Program-made: the position numbers and the translations under genes
Shown: piece after piece, positions 12,823-21,438 of the stretch
Position numbering within the stretch: the stretch's first letter is position 1
Layout: each line of letters begins with the position of its first letter
Assembly (NCBI GenBank): GCA_902762305.1
Contig: CACWNW010000032.1
Span: 1 to 36,456 of the forward strand
Length of the DNA stretch: 36,456 bases
From: Fibrobacter succinogenes
GTDB lineage: Bacteria; Fibrobacterota; Fibrobacteria; Fibrobacterales; Fibrobacteraceae
Direction of reading: 5' to 3'
The notes under the pieces: generated by a model
Seen by the model: the letters and a program-made list of their open reading frames with translations, nothing else
What the model was told of the DNA's origin: nothing
Databases searched by the model: none

Positions 12823-14079
12823 CTATTTCACTTTGGTCCCCTTCATCTTGATTTTCGCATTGCTGGAATTGAAAGCTGTCCAAAGTTGAAGTCTCCCGTT
12901 CAAAGCTCTGAAAACAAGTTTTACGGCACTGTTTTTCTTGTCGCCTTGGAAAACGGACGCGAAGTCTACGTTTATGGCGGCTTGATTGGTGCCTTTGTTT
13001 TTCAGAAACTCGATATAAACGGCTCCAGGGTTCTTGAGCGTTTCTATAAAATGCCTAACAAAAGCCGTTCGTTCAGGTCTCCATTCATCGTCGCTCTCGC
13101 TATGGGTCAAGAAGTGCTTGCCTACCATTCGCGGGTTTATGTACAACGGATAGTCAACTCCGTTTAGTTTGGCGATTACAGAAACACCGTTTTCGTATTT
13201 CTGGAAACCATTCATGTTTTTCAGTTCTGTTTCTAGCAGCGACTGGAAATTATTCGTAAATTCGTTTAAGTCTTCGGTGTAAAATCTCCCGCCATCTATG
13301 GCTGGAAGGACGGGGGCACTCGCAGGCATTTTTTCTTCGGCGTATTGGTATAGACCTTGTGTCGATGCTTGCCCCCATTTCTTTTGGTCCTTCTTCAGCT
13401 TGTCTGCGTAAATCAATCCCATGTCGGCATCGCCTATGCTGTAGTCCCAATTTTCGCCAATTTTGTTTGTATCGTTTGCGGTGGTCGGCGCCTTTGTCAC
13501 TTTTTCGTCCCCGGCATCCATTTCGTACTTGCTGATATACTCCTTTTCGCAGAGACAGCCAAAGCCGTTTGGCGGACTGTGCTTTTGCCACCATGGGTGC
13601 TTTATTGGAAGAACCGTTCCGTTCCAAGCCTTGTGCTCTTCGCGGCTTCCAGGAAGCATCTGGCAAATGTACTTTGCATGGGTGAACACGTCGGGCATGG
13701 CCCTTGCCTGCCGTTCCTGGGCTGCCGCCGCTGCGGTTGCCATGTTCGTCTGGTAGATGACCTTTGAACGCCATGCACCGTATTTCGGTTTGTCCATCTT
13801 CTCGTCGAAACTCGGGTCTGCGGCACGCCACTTCTTCGCGATGTCGTAGAAGTTGTTGCGGAAGTCTTGCAGGGTGTCGCCCTTCTCGATTGCCCTGTCA
13901 ACGGCATTGCGGAAGTCGCTCAGGATGTCGTCGCGCATTGCGCCTGCGACGGTAAACGCCCTTGTGTGCATTGCACCTTCAAGGTCGTTCCAGCGCTTTG
14001 TAGGAAGGTTGATTTTCTGCTTGAAGTAATCGACGGCTTCCTTATACGCCCCCTGCTTGAAATCCATGCGTTTAGTCAT
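12823..14079 (-). CDS. MuF-like head protein with a nuclease-toxin-like C-terminal domain
   Basis: A 418-aa protein. Residues about 1-185 are the phage Mu F (gp30) head morphogenesis domain, a minor head protein near the portal: RAFTVAGAMRDDILSDFRNA, YQTNMATAAAAAQERQA and the Cys-containing HSPPNGFGCLCE. A linker with KMPASAPVLPAIDGGRF leads to residues about 265-418, absent from Mu gp30. There, KHFLTHSESDDEWRPERTAF, FIETLKNPGAV and LQLWTAFN resemble the PBECR group of BECR-fold RNase-like domains found behind MuF in other phages. The 3' third of the gene is also lower in GC. It overlaps the portal gene by 8 bases. Confidence 0.8.
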   Translation of the reverse strand: MTKRMDFKQGAYKEAVDYFKQKINLPTKRWNDLEGAMHTRAFTVAGAMRDDILSDFRNAVDRAIEKGDTLQDFRNNFYDIAKKWRAADPSFDEKMDKPKYGAWRSKVIYQTNMATAAAAAQERQARAMPDVFTHAKYICQMLPGSREEHKAWNGTVLPIKHPWWQKHSPPNGFGCLCEKEYISKYEMDAGDEKVTKAPTTANDTNKIGENWDYSIGDADMGLIYADKLKKDQKKWGQASTQGLYQYAEEKMPASAPVLPAIDGGRFYTEDLNEFTNNFQSLLETELKNMNGFQKYENGVSVIAKLNGVDYPLYINPRMVGKHFLTHSESDDEWRPERTAFVRHFIETLKNPGAVYIEFLKNKGTNQAAINVDFASVFQGDKKNSAVKLVFRALNGRLQLWTAFNSSNAKIKMKGTKVK

Positions 14080-15577
14080 TGACTATGCCCGCTTTCTTGA
14101 GGATGGAGAATCTGCCTGCAAGGTCTGCGGCAAGGAACGCCTGTTCCATTTCTTCGGCAATCTTGTCCATGGGCATTTCGGCGTAGCAGCCGATGAGCTT
14201 GTCGCGGACTTCTTCGAGGCTGTGCGCGTTTTCCACCAGTTCGCGGATGGGTGCCAGGATGTCAACCTTTTCGCATTCGTCTTCCAGGTGTTCGGTGAAT
14301 GCGTTCACCTGCTTGCGGAGTTCGTGGCTGGTGTTGCGCACCTTGCCTTTCTTTTCGGGGCCTTCGGCGAACATGCCGCCCTGCGGCTGGGGTTCCACCA
14401 TCTCGAAATACTTTTCGTCGATTCCGTAAATGTCGGTGATATACTGGGCGTTGAACTTGACGCCGAGCTGCGTGAGCTTGATATCGCGATTGAGTCGTGC
14501 TTCCTGAAGGTCTTCCGGGAGGATGATGTTCATCCACGGGATTTCCTTTTCGTTCGGCCAGTTGATTTCGTAAATCCAGCGGATGAGCTGGTTGATGCTG
14601 GACTCGATCATCGCGGCATCGTCGAGGGCGAGGTCTGCACGGACATCGTTGTGGACGGTGGCCATCGCCTGGGTGCCACCGGAACTTGTCTGTTCGGTGG
14701 TGAGCGTTTCGCCGAGCCACGCCTTTGACATCGCCTGATCTGCCCAATCGACGATTGCCTTGTGCGGGTTGGCGTTTGCCGCGCCTGCTTCCAGGAGTTC
14801 CACGGAGCCGGTCTGCGGGATGACTGCGACGGCATCGCGGACAAGGCCCACGAGCATTTTGAGGAAGTCTTGCTGTTCCTTTTCGGTTGCCGTCGGCGGG
14901 ACCTTGCCGATTGCCTTGGGCATACCGTATTTTTCGACAAAGAGCATCCAGAACTTGAGACCACCCTTCTTGAAGGCGAGTGGCCAGAAGCAGCGAGAAT
15001 ATACCGCGTTGCCGTAGGGGTTCGCGGTGGTGGGTCGGTTGCGGGTGACAAGGAACTTGCGCTCGGGCATTTCACGGCGCGAACCGTCGTTGGTCTGCAA
15101 GAGCAGCTTGCTGTCGCTGTCGAACTTGAACCATTCCTGCTTGCGGTCCTTGATTGCGGTGGGGAGTATGAGCGTGCCCAGATCGGTCTGGACTGTATTC
15201 CACACGATTTCGTGTACGGCATATCCGAAGCCGATTGCTTCGAGCATCTGCGATATGACGTTTCGGAGGTCGATGTTCCAGAGGTATTCCTCGACAAACT
15301 TTGCCTTTTTCTGGTCGCCCTTGCTTCCGTCGATTGTCCAGGCTCGGCTGGTGATGGATGCGAAGCGCTTGTTTTTCACCGCGTCAAGGTGGGCGTCTAT
15401 CATTTCGCGATAGACCTTGATGTTGCCGCCGTTGTTCTTGAGGATGGTGTCGGGGTTCGGGAGGTAGTCGAGCCCGGTGACGAACTCCGCCACGTTCCGG
15501 GTGGCGACTTCCTTGGCGAGCTGCAAATCGCGCTTGTCCTTGGGTTCGTTCGGGTTATTTTTGGTCTTTTTGCTCAT
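14072..15577 (-). CDS. Portal protein (DUF935, Mu gp29-like)
   Basis: A 501-aa DUF935-family portal, the dodecameric channel through which DNA enters the head. Family features are ITSRAWTIDGSKGDQKKA near residue 75, AIGFGYAVHEIVWNT, RNRPTTANPYGNAVYSRCFW and FVEKYGMPKAIGKV, followed by the helical region with MSKAWLGETLTTEQTSSGG. Position after the terminase and before MuF is the Mu order. The gene starts after a 132-base gap that contains no clear gene, only a 9-base direct repeat (ATTCAACGA on the minus strand) and an AGAAAG...CTTTCT stem. Start ATG 15577 has GAGGA upstream. Confidence 0.92.
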   Translation of the reverse strand: MSKKTKNNPNEPKDKRDLQLAKEVATRNVAEFVTGLDYLPNPDTILKNNGGNIKVYREMIDAHLDAVKNKRFASITSRAWTIDGSKGDQKKAKFVEEYLWNIDLRNVISQMLEAIGFGYAVHEIVWNTVQTDLGTLILPTAIKDRKQEWFKFDSDSKLLLQTNDGSRREMPERKFLVTRNRPTTANPYGNAVYSRCFWPLAFKKGGLKFWMLFVEKYGMPKAIGKVPPTATEKEQQDFLKMLVGLVRDAVAVIPQTGSVELLEAGAANANPHKAIVDWADQAMSKAWLGETLTTEQTSSGGTQAMATVHNDVRADLALDDAAMIESSINQLIRWIYEINWPNEKEIPWMNIILPEDLQEARLNRDIKLTQLGVKFNAQYITDIYGIDEKYFEMVEPQPQGGMFAEGPEKKGKVRNTSHELRKQVNAFTEHLEDECEKVDILAPIRELVENAHSLEEVRDKLIGCYAEMPMDKIAEEMEQAFLAADLAGRFSILKKAGIVND

Positions 15578-15709
15578 GCAGTCCTCGGTGTATTTCTAAT
15601 CTCGTTGAATGGCCGTTCAAATTCGTTGAATTTTGATTTTCTAAACTCGGATGACCGTTTACTAGTCCAAAACAAAAACGGGCTAGAAAGGGCCTTTCTG
15701 TGCGATTTT

Positions 15710-17116
15710 TTAGAAGGTGCTGAAATCCACGTTTTTCCCCTTGAACGGATTGGTCGTTTGCACGAATATCGGGCCCGTGTCGCTTGCGTTTTTGGCGTGG
15801 TACGCCAAGGCTGCCCCCCAGAAGAAGTCGCCGTGGCCCTGCTCGGTGCTCGCGGCGTCATAGCGCACGTTTCCGGCGGTGGTTACAATCTTTCGGACGG
15901 CGTGGATGCTTTCGGCCTGTTCGTCCTCGATGCGGCCTTCGACTCCGGGGAACTTGGGGCACTTCTCGATGACAATCTTCTGGTCTTCGAAAGCCTGCAA
16001 GAGGTTGATGGCAAGGTCCGCCTTGACGGTGTTCGTGAACAGCACGCCTTCGACCTTGACGGAGCCATACTTTTCCTGGGCGCGTTCGGTGAACTGGTCG
16101 CCCACGCCGGTGCGGTCGATGCAGGCACGGACAAGGTTCGGGAGCATCAGGTACTTGTAGAGTTTTTGTTCCAGGAAACTCCACTTTTTGTTCTGGTAGG
16201 CTTCGACGGCGCGGCAAACGAGCGTGCCGCCTACATCTTCGAGAACGTAGATGACATAGAGGTGGCGGTGGCGTGCCACGTCGCAACCCAGGTAAAGCGG
16301 GCCGGTCGCCTTGTCGAGCCCGAGCACTCCCTGGCGTTCGCAGCTGTGGATGAGCTCGTAGCTGATCATGGCCTTGGATTCGTCCTGCGGGTTGCAGCAG
16401 TATTCCTCTTGCCAGATGGCTTCGGTAAGGCACCCTTTGTGCTCCTGTTCCAGCCATTCCTCGCGTTCCTTCTTGGTGAGCTTTCGCCCGCAAATACGGT
16501 CGGCGACGCCTTCTTCGACGGCGAGCTGGATGGGCACGGTGTGGACGCTGTAGTCGAGTTCGCCCTTCTTGCACTTGTCGATGAGCTTGTAGAAAAGGCT
16601 GTTCACGCCGTTGTGTGTGGAAAGTATTCGGATTGGATAGCCCCACATGGCGGCGGGCTTCGCGGCTGCCCACATCTTCTGGTCGTTTTCGTGGTGGGCG
16701 GCTTCGTCCCAGACGATCTTGCCGCCCTTGGAACGGAATGCCTTGGGGTTGCTGGAGAGCACGTAAATCTTGGAGCCGTTGCAGAACTCGATGAGCTTGG
16801 ATTTGACGCCCTTGTCTTCGTCGGCGAAAACGCAGTCCTCGATGTCTTCGCAGTTGACTTCGGCGAGCGCCTTGGCGATGGCGTTGAGCTTCTGAATCCA
16901 GGAGTCGCAATAGTCGATGTATTCGGCGGCAGCCGTCATGTCGGCGGAACTGAAAAAGACTTTCAGTCCGGGCTGTTCGATACAGTCCTGCACGTCTTCG
17001 AAGCTCTGAACCCACGTTCCGCCGATACGGCGGGACTTCTCGAAAATCTTGACCTTGCTCTTGTCAAGTAGCCAGCGCTTCTGGTAAGGAAAGAAAAAAT
17101 CGGTTAATTCAGCCAT
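15710..17116 (-). CDS. Terminase large subunit (Mu gp28-like)
   Basis: A 468-aa packaging motor. The ATPase half begins at the N-terminus: a deviant Walker A FEKSRRIGGTW (about residues 25-35) and Walker B KIVWDEAAHHE (about 133-143), then a motif with ILSTHNG. The nuclease half starts near LYLGCDVARHRHLYVIYV with its acidic residue and continues through ACIDRTGVGDQFTE. It would cut headful DNA at or next to the integrated ends, as in Mu. Its ATG overlaps the stop of the small terminase gene (TAATG). Confidence 0.92.
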   Translation of the reverse strand: MAELTDFFFPYQKRWLLDKSKVKIFEKSRRIGGTWVQSFEDVQDCIEQPGLKVFFSSADMTAAAEYIDYCDSWIQKLNAIAKALAEVNCEDIEDCVFADEDKGVKSKLIEFCNGSKIYVLSSNPKAFRSKGGKIVWDEAAHHENDQKMWAAAKPAAMWGYPIRILSTHNGVNSLFYKLIDKCKKGELDYSVHTVPIQLAVEEGVADRICGRKLTKKEREEWLEQEHKGCLTEAIWQEEYCCNPQDESKAMISYELIHSCERQGVLGLDKATGPLYLGCDVARHRHLYVIYVLEDVGGTLVCRAVEAYQNKKWSFLEQKLYKYLMLPNLVRACIDRTGVGDQFTERAQEKYGSVKVEGVLFTNTVKADLAINLLQAFEDQKIVIEKCPKFPGVEGRIEDEQAESIHAVRKIVTTAGNVRYDAASTEQGHGDFFWGAALAYHAKNASDTGPIFVQTTNPFKGKNVDFSTF

Positions 17117-17526
17117 TACGCGACACCCAGTTCTTTCTTGATGGCTTCAAGCGCCTTCTTGGCGCGTTCTTCCGGGGAAAGTTCGGATTTGTTCTTTTTA
17201 GGGACTACAGCCTCGTACTTGCGGGCGTGTTCTGCGGTGTCGATGATGCGCTGGAGTGTTGCGTAGCGTTCGGGGGCAACCTTCACGCCGTCGAGTTCGT
17301 CCTGCTTGATTCTGCGGGCCATAACTTCACCGAGCTCGAAAAGTTGCGCATGGCAGTTCTTTTCGCTGCCGCTGATTTCGGCGCGGGTTTCTTCCCAACG
17401 GTCTTCTGCCTTCCAGTTCTGCAGGGTGCGCGTGGAAATGTTGAGCCGTCGGCTGATGTCTGCGAGACTCAGCTGGTGGATGGTGTAAAGCTCTTTCGCC
17501 TTTGGTTTGAGTTCCGCCTTGCTCAT
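17116..17526 (-). CDS. Terminase small subunit (DUF1804/Mu gp27-like)
   Basis: A 136-aa DNA-binding protein with an N-terminal helix-turn-helix (TIHQLSLADISRRLNISTRT followed by LQNWK), a central helical part and a C-terminal tail containing KSELSPEERAKKALEAIKKE. It would recognise the packaging start and recruit the large subunit. Start ATG 17526 overlaps the TGA of the small membrane gene upstream (ATGA) and its TAA overlaps the ATG of the large terminase, so the three genes form one unit. The frame is open upstream but the coupled start is preferred. Confidence 0.88.
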   Translation of the reverse strand: MSKAELKPKAKELYTIHQLSLADISRRLNISTRTLQNWKAEDRWEETRAEISGSEKNCHAQLFELGEVMARRIKQDELDGVKVAPERYATLQRIIDTAEHARKYEAVVPKKNKSELSPEERAKKALEAIKKELGVA

Positions 17527-17759
17527 GGCATTCTCCCGGGTGTTGCGTGGTTCTCGGTGCAGCATGCACGTATCGCTTCGAGTGCTCGTTTCTGGTCGTC
17601 GCTGTATTGCTTCAATACGGCTTCCCATCGCACCTGGTCATTTGCGGCGTTCTTTTCCCACTTGGCGTTTTCGTTCGTGTAGAAGATGGCGAGCATGGCG
17701 GCGAAGACAATGCCCACGCCGAACTGTTTCAATGCCTCTTGCCAGAAAGTTTTATCCAT
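17523..17759 (-). CDS. One-TM protein with coiled coil (late holin candidate)
   Basis: A 78-aa protein, first gene of the leftward late arm. One transmembrane helix (about residues 9-27, LKQFGVGIVFAAMLAIFYTN) is followed by a charged coiled coil with KWEKNAANDQVRWEAVLKQY. The layout resembles BhlA/UviB-type holins and also small spanin-like proteins. AGGT lies upstream of ATG 17759. Late timing would suit a holin better than the two small membrane proteins in the early operon, but this is inference. Confidence 0.6.
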   Translation of the reverse strand: MDKTFWQEALKQFGVGIVFAAMLAIFYTNENAKWEKNAANDQVRWEAVLKQYSDDQKRALEAIRACCTENHATPGRMP

Positions 17760-17802
17760 GGAATATACCTCCGTGCAAATGTAGCCGTAAAACACTGACA
17801 AA

Positions 17803-17823
17803 GGGCATGACATTGTCATGCCC
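17803..17823. promoter_or_regulatory. Near-perfect 21-bp dyad between the divergent late arms
   Basis: GGGCATGACA and its inverse TGTCATGCCC are separated by a single T at 17813. With a one-base centre it is a protein-binding dyad rather than a terminator. It lies in the 96-base gap between the leftward (17759) and rightward (17856) late genes, the natural place for a site of a Mor/C-type dimeric activator. Confidence 0.5.
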
Positions 17824-17855
17824 TCTTTCGCGGGCAAGCGGGTAAATTTGGAGCC

Positions 17856-19160
17856 ATGAAAGATAAGCATCCGAAGATTCTGAAATCCACCGACCTGCGC
17901 GAGCCGTGGGTCGAGGCGTTCAAGACCGGCCCCGTCGTAGATATGGCGGGCAACACTCACGACTTTAGCGAAGCGGACCTCGAAGAACTCAACCAGGGAA
18001 TCCACGACCAGCTCGCCGCAGGCTACCAGCCGCCGATGGTCAAGGGCCACCCGAAGGTTGACGATCCGCGTGTCGGCTCCATTGTCGATTCCAAGGTGGA
18101 AGACAAGGTGCTGAAGGTGAAGCTCGACGATGTTGACCCGGACTTTGCCGAAGAGGTGAAGAAGGGTGGTTTCAAGTATCTTTCGGCTGCCGTTTACAGC
18201 AACTTGAAAAAAGGTTTGCGACACCTGGGCGCTCTCGGTGCGGTCGGCCCTGCCATGAAGGGTATGGCCCCGCTTTGCTTTGGCGAAGGTATGTTCGCCG
18301 ATTCCGACAAGGGCGTTACAGAGCAGGACGTGAGCGTCTTTGCAGAGCCGTTCGCATGGGACCGCCTGGTGCCGCGATCCGTGTTCGAGTCGCTGGTGTA
18401 CAAGATTGGTGGCATTGGACGCCTGTTCCGCAGCCAGCGCGAACAGCTCATTGAAAAGGAAGGCATCGAGGCCGCCGACAAAGTTTTCCCGGAATACACC
18501 ATCAAGGACATCGAAGAAATCGAAAGTGTCCTGAAGGATGCGAAGGATTTCCCGCAGCTGCCCAAGCCTGCCGTGGAAAAGCCCTCTGAATCTACAGCTT
18601 CTTTCGGTGAACCGAACGAAAGCGGTTCTGATTCGCTGGAGAACGGGAATCAGGATCCTCAGCCTACAACGCCCCCTCGCGACGAACCGACCGATTCTAT
18701 CCCGGAAGGTAATTCTAGCGAAGCGACGCGGCTGAGCGAAGAGAATGCCGCGCTCCGGGCAGAGAACGAGACGCTCAGGGCCGAAAAGCTCCAGGCGCAG
18801 CGCCTCCGTGCCGGAGCGGCATTCTCTGAGACTTTGGACAACGCCATTTCCGAAGGTCGTTGCAATCAGGAACTCAAGGACAACCTGATGAAGATTTTCG
18901 GTTTCTGCCAGGAAGTGCCCGTCGATGGCGAAGGCTGCTTCGGCGAAGGCGATGAACGCGTGAATGTTGCAAATGTGCTTGCCAAGACGGTTGCCGCGCT
19001 CCCGAAGATCGTGGAGTTCGGCGAATCCCAGGGCATGCACGATACGCCGCAGCTTGCGGCTGGTGAAGCTCTTGCCAGGTACAAGGCGGAGCAGGAATCT
19101 AAGGGCCGCGTGCTTTCGTTTGCCGAAGCTGCGGAAGAATACGGTCGAATCAAAGTTTAA
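17856..19160 (+). CDS. Prohead protease/scaffold (Mu gpI-like)
   Basis: A 434-aa protein. The N-terminal protease part has the family signature QPPMVKGHPKVDDPRVGSI (H near residue 65) and KYLSAAVYSN (S near residue 110), the likely catalytic His and Ser of the Mu I peptidase group. It is followed by a Pro/Glu/Ser-rich linker (about 245-295) and a coiled coil (LSEENAALRAENETLRAEKL) typical of a scaffold. In Mu the same gene gives a protease and, from an internal start, the scaffold gpZ. The coiled-coil half here could be made the same way, though I see no clear internal site. GGAG stands only two bases before the ATG, an unusually short spacing. Confidence 0.85.
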   Translation: MKDKHPKILKSTDLREPWVEAFKTGPVVDMAGNTHDFSEADLEELNQGIHDQLAAGYQPPMVKGHPKVDDPRVGSIVDSKVEDKVLKVKLDDVDPDFAEEVKKGGFKYLSAAVYSNLKKGLRHLGALGAVGPAMKGMAPLCFGEGMFADSDKGVTEQDVSVFAEPFAWDRLVPRSVFESLVYKIGGIGRLFRSQREQLIEKEGIEAADKVFPEYTIKDIEEIESVLKDAKDFPQLPKPAVEKPSESTASFGEPNESGSDSLENGNQDPQPTTPPRDEPTDSIPEGNSSEATRLSEENAALRAENETLRAEKLQAQRLRAGAAFSETLDNAISEGRCNQELKDNLMKIFGFCQEVPVDGEGCFGEGDERVNVANVLAKTVAALPKIVEFGESQGMHDTPQLAAGEALARYKAEQESKGRVLSFAEAAEEYGRIKV

Positions 19161-19178
19161 ACAATCAAGGAGAATCCT

Positions 19179-19883
19179 ATGAAGGGCAATGTCCTCAATT
19201 TTACGGCGTCTAATGCCGTCCCCGCCTTCCGATTTGTCGCTCTTGGCGCAACCGAAGGTACTGTCGCACTCGCTTCCGCTGACGGCGATGCCGTTGGCGT
19301 GAGCTACGAACTGGATGCCGCACAGGATGGCCGCCAGGATGTCCAGCTTGACGGCATTGCCGAAGTGACCGCTGGCGGTGCTTTCGCCGTTGGCGCAAAG
19401 CTCAAGGTCGGCGCGAACGGCAAGGCTGTTGCCGCTGCCGCTGGCGATGCCTACGTGGCTATCGCTCTCGATGCCGCAACCGGCGACGGCGACCTGGTGC
19501 GTATCAAGCTCGAAAAGGGTGCCGCAACTAACGAAACTACTTTCAAGGCCGAAGAAACCATCGGCAAGCACCTGTTCGTGAAGGCTGGAACCGACACGAA
19601 CAAGGTCAAGGTCGGCACTGCTGCTTCTGCTCCGCTCGGCGTAAGCGGCGATTCCGATACCGCAAGCGGTGCGAATATCGTCATCCAGACCAGCGGCAAC
19701 GTGAAGGTGCTCGCTGGCGGCAATGTGGCTGTCGGTAAACTTATCGCCGTCGATTCGAACGGCAAGGCTGTCGCGGCTGGCGCGTCTGCCGAAACTTACG
19801 GCGTGGCTCTCACTGCAGGTGCCTCTGGCGACATTATCACGGTCGCGTTTGGCTACAGCGGCAAGACTGCGGCAGGGCTTTAA
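19179..19883 (+). CDS. Capsid decoration protein, two DUF2190-like repeats
   Basis: A 234-aa Ala/Gly/Val-rich beta protein made of two similar halves (about 1-112 and 118-234), each with the pattern A.F.A....G..V..G.......GD..A.GV and ending in G.GD.V.I or SGDIITVAF. This is the layout of DUF2190-type capsid cement/decoration proteins, which stabilise the head from outside. It sits between protease and major capsid, in Mu order. AAGGAG lies eight bases before ATG 19179. Confidence 0.75.
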   Translation: MKGNVLNFTASNAVPAFRFVALGATEGTVALASADGDAVGVSYELDAAQDGRQDVQLDGIAEVTAGGAFAVGAKLKVGANGKAVAAAAGDAYVAIALDAATGDGDLVRIKLEKGAATNETTFKAEETIGKHLFVKAGTDTNKVKVGTAASAPLGVSGDSDTASGANIVIQTSGNVKVLAGGNVAVGKLIAVDSNGKAVAAGASAETYGVALTAGASGDIITVAFGYSGKTAAGL

Positions 19884-19903
19884 ACTTTAACAAGGACAAC
19901 AAC

Positions 19904-20998
19904 ATGAAGAAGATGACCAAAATCCCGCTCATTCTCCTCGCTCTCGTGTGCTCTGTAGCAGCCTTCGCAGGTGCAGACACGCTTACCGCCTGCGGCGTTC
20001 CGCAGATTTTCGCCAATACCTTTGGCTCCGACGGTGGCGCTCTTGCCGCTGGCCTGCTCTTGCCGATTGGCGTGCAGCAGACCGACCTTGTGGCCGCCTA
20101 CAAGAACGGCAAGATGATTGCCGACCAGGTGATGCCGGTCAAGGTGCTCGACGGCCCGGAACTTGCGTTCAAGTATTACGAACGCACCAAGGGCGATTCG
20201 TTTGCCGCACCTGATACCCATGTGGGCCGCACTTCCGAGCCGAATATCATCCACCTTTCCGGCGAAGAAAAGGCTTCTGTTGCCGAAGCCCATGGCTTGC
20301 AGACTATTGTTCCGAAGGAAGATATCGACCAGATCAAGAACAAGGAACGCTTTGTCAATACGAACCTTGAATATCTTATGAACCAGGTGTTTCTGGGCAG
20401 GGAAATGCGTGTTGCAGGCATTGTGCAGAATACTTCGAACTATGGAACCGGTCTTTCGCATACTTACGAAGACAACCAGGGTATCGGTGCCGACGGCTTC
20501 AATATCGTGGAAGTCATTCTTGATTATCTCGAAAAGCCGCTTGCCCGTCCGAATATCCTTGGCATGAACGCCGTCGTGTGGGCAAAGCTCCGCACCGACG
20601 CGAACGTACTCCGCGCTATCTACCCGAACTCCAACGGCGCTGGCGTCGCTACCCGCGAACAGATCAAGGCCCTGTTCGAAGTCGATGACATCCTCGTCGG
20701 TGAAGCCCGCGTGAACACCACCAAGAACGCCAAGAATCCGCAGCTCGAACGTTGCTGGGGCAACAACATCTGGGCCCATTACACCGAGCCGCTTTCCACG
20801 CTCAAGGAAGGCATCGCCTGGGGTATGACCGCACAGGTGGGTGACCGTTACGCAACGATCATCGAAGACGAAAAGATTGGCCTCAAGGGTGCCGAAATCA
20901 TCAAGGCCGGCTTCTACCAGAAGGAAGTCGTGGTCGCCAAGGATGCAGGCTTCCTCCTGAAGAATATCATCAAGGCCGCAAGGCTAAGGCTCCTATGA
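19904..20998 (+). CDS. Major capsid protein, with a signal-peptide-like N-terminus
   Basis: A 364-aa HK97-fold-type coat protein, judged from position (after protease and decoration protein), length, and segments such as NTNLEYLMNQVFLGREMRVA, ILGMNAVVWAKLR and NIWAHYTEPLSTLKEGIAWG. Its first 22 residues (MKKMTKIPLILLALVCSVAA then FA) have a basic start, a hydrophobic core and an Ala-X-Ala end, exactly like a Sec signal peptide. That would be strange for a cytoplasmic capsid. The start is supported by AAGGA seven bases upstream and no other good start exists before residue 80. The prohead protease might remove this segment. Confidence 0.8.
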   Translation: MKKMTKIPLILLALVCSVAAFAGADTLTACGVPQIFANTFGSDGGALAAGLLLPIGVQQTDLVAAYKNGKMIADQVMPVKVLDGPELAFKYYERTKGDSFAAPDTHVGRTSEPNIIHLSGEEKASVAEAHGLQTIVPKEDIDQIKNKERFVNTNLEYLMNQVFLGREMRVAGIVQNTSNYGTGLSHTYEDNQGIGADGFNIVEVILDYLEKPLARPNILGMNAVVWAKLRTDANVLRAIYPNSNGAGVATREQIKALFEVDDILVGEARVNTTKNAKNPQLERCWGNNIWAHYTEPLSTLKEGIAWGMTAQVGDRYATIIEDEKIGLKGAEIIKAGFYQKEVVVAKDAGFLLKNIIKAARLRLL

Positions 20999-21438
20999 AC
21001 TATTGCACTTACGAGGACATCAAGGGCCATGTGCCCGAGGCGCGTCTGGTAGAGGTCACTGACGACCTCTCGCCGAACGCGACTGGCACGGTCAATGTCG
21101 AAATCGTGGAAAAGGCCATCAAGGAAAGTTCCACGCTTATCGACTCTTACGTGAGGAAGCGTTTCCCACGTCCGTTCCAGAGTGTCCCGGAAGTGCTGCG
21201 CATGGTCTGCATTGACCTGAGCATCTACAATCTGTACGAACGCGTGACGGAGCTGAATATCACTGACGGTATGAAGCTCCGCTACGATAACGCCATCAAG
21301 CTGCTTATCCGCATTGCCGATGGCGAACAGGATATCGGTGTGGATCCTGATGAACCTGTCGTCGAATCTGGCTTTTCCGTCGCTTCGAAGCTGAACGGCG
21401 GACCAGCCATGTTTTCGCTTGAATCCATGAGGTTCTGA
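20995..21438 (+). CDS. DUF1320 neck protein (Mu gp36-like)
   Basis: A 147-aa protein of the DUF1320/gp36 family, a head-completion or neck component. Family pattern: MNYCTYEDIKGHVPEARLVE, then EKAIKESSTLIDSYVRKRFP, LRMVCIDLSIYNLYER and YDNAIKLLIRIADGEQDIG. The ATG overlaps the stop of the capsid gene (ATGA) and its TGA overlaps the next ATG. Confidence 0.88.
   Translation: MNYCTYEDIKGHVPEARLVEVTDDLSPNATGTVNVEIVEKAIKESSTLIDSYVRKRFPRPFQSVPEVLRMVCIDLSIYNLYERVTELNITDGMKLRYDNAIKLLIRIADGEQDIGVDPDEPVVESGFSVASKLNGGPAMFSLESMRF

Noticed and set aside
15574..15672. A short minus-strand frame in the terminase-portal gap ending in an ATGA overlap with the portal start
   Set aside because: No ATG or GTG start and no ribosome-binding site; the sequence FNEFERPFNEI arises from a direct repeat. 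Only a TTG start would be possible, so I leave it out.
14762..17071. A very long open frame (769 codons) on the + strand opposite portal and terminase
   Set aside because: It is the complement of two well-recognised genes, has the Val/Leu/Glu-rich composition of an antisense shadow and no family features.
17523..19571. A 682-codon frame on the minus strand
   Set aside because: Most of it is the shadow of the protease/scaffold and decoration genes; only its last part from ATG 17759 is a real gene and is annotated.
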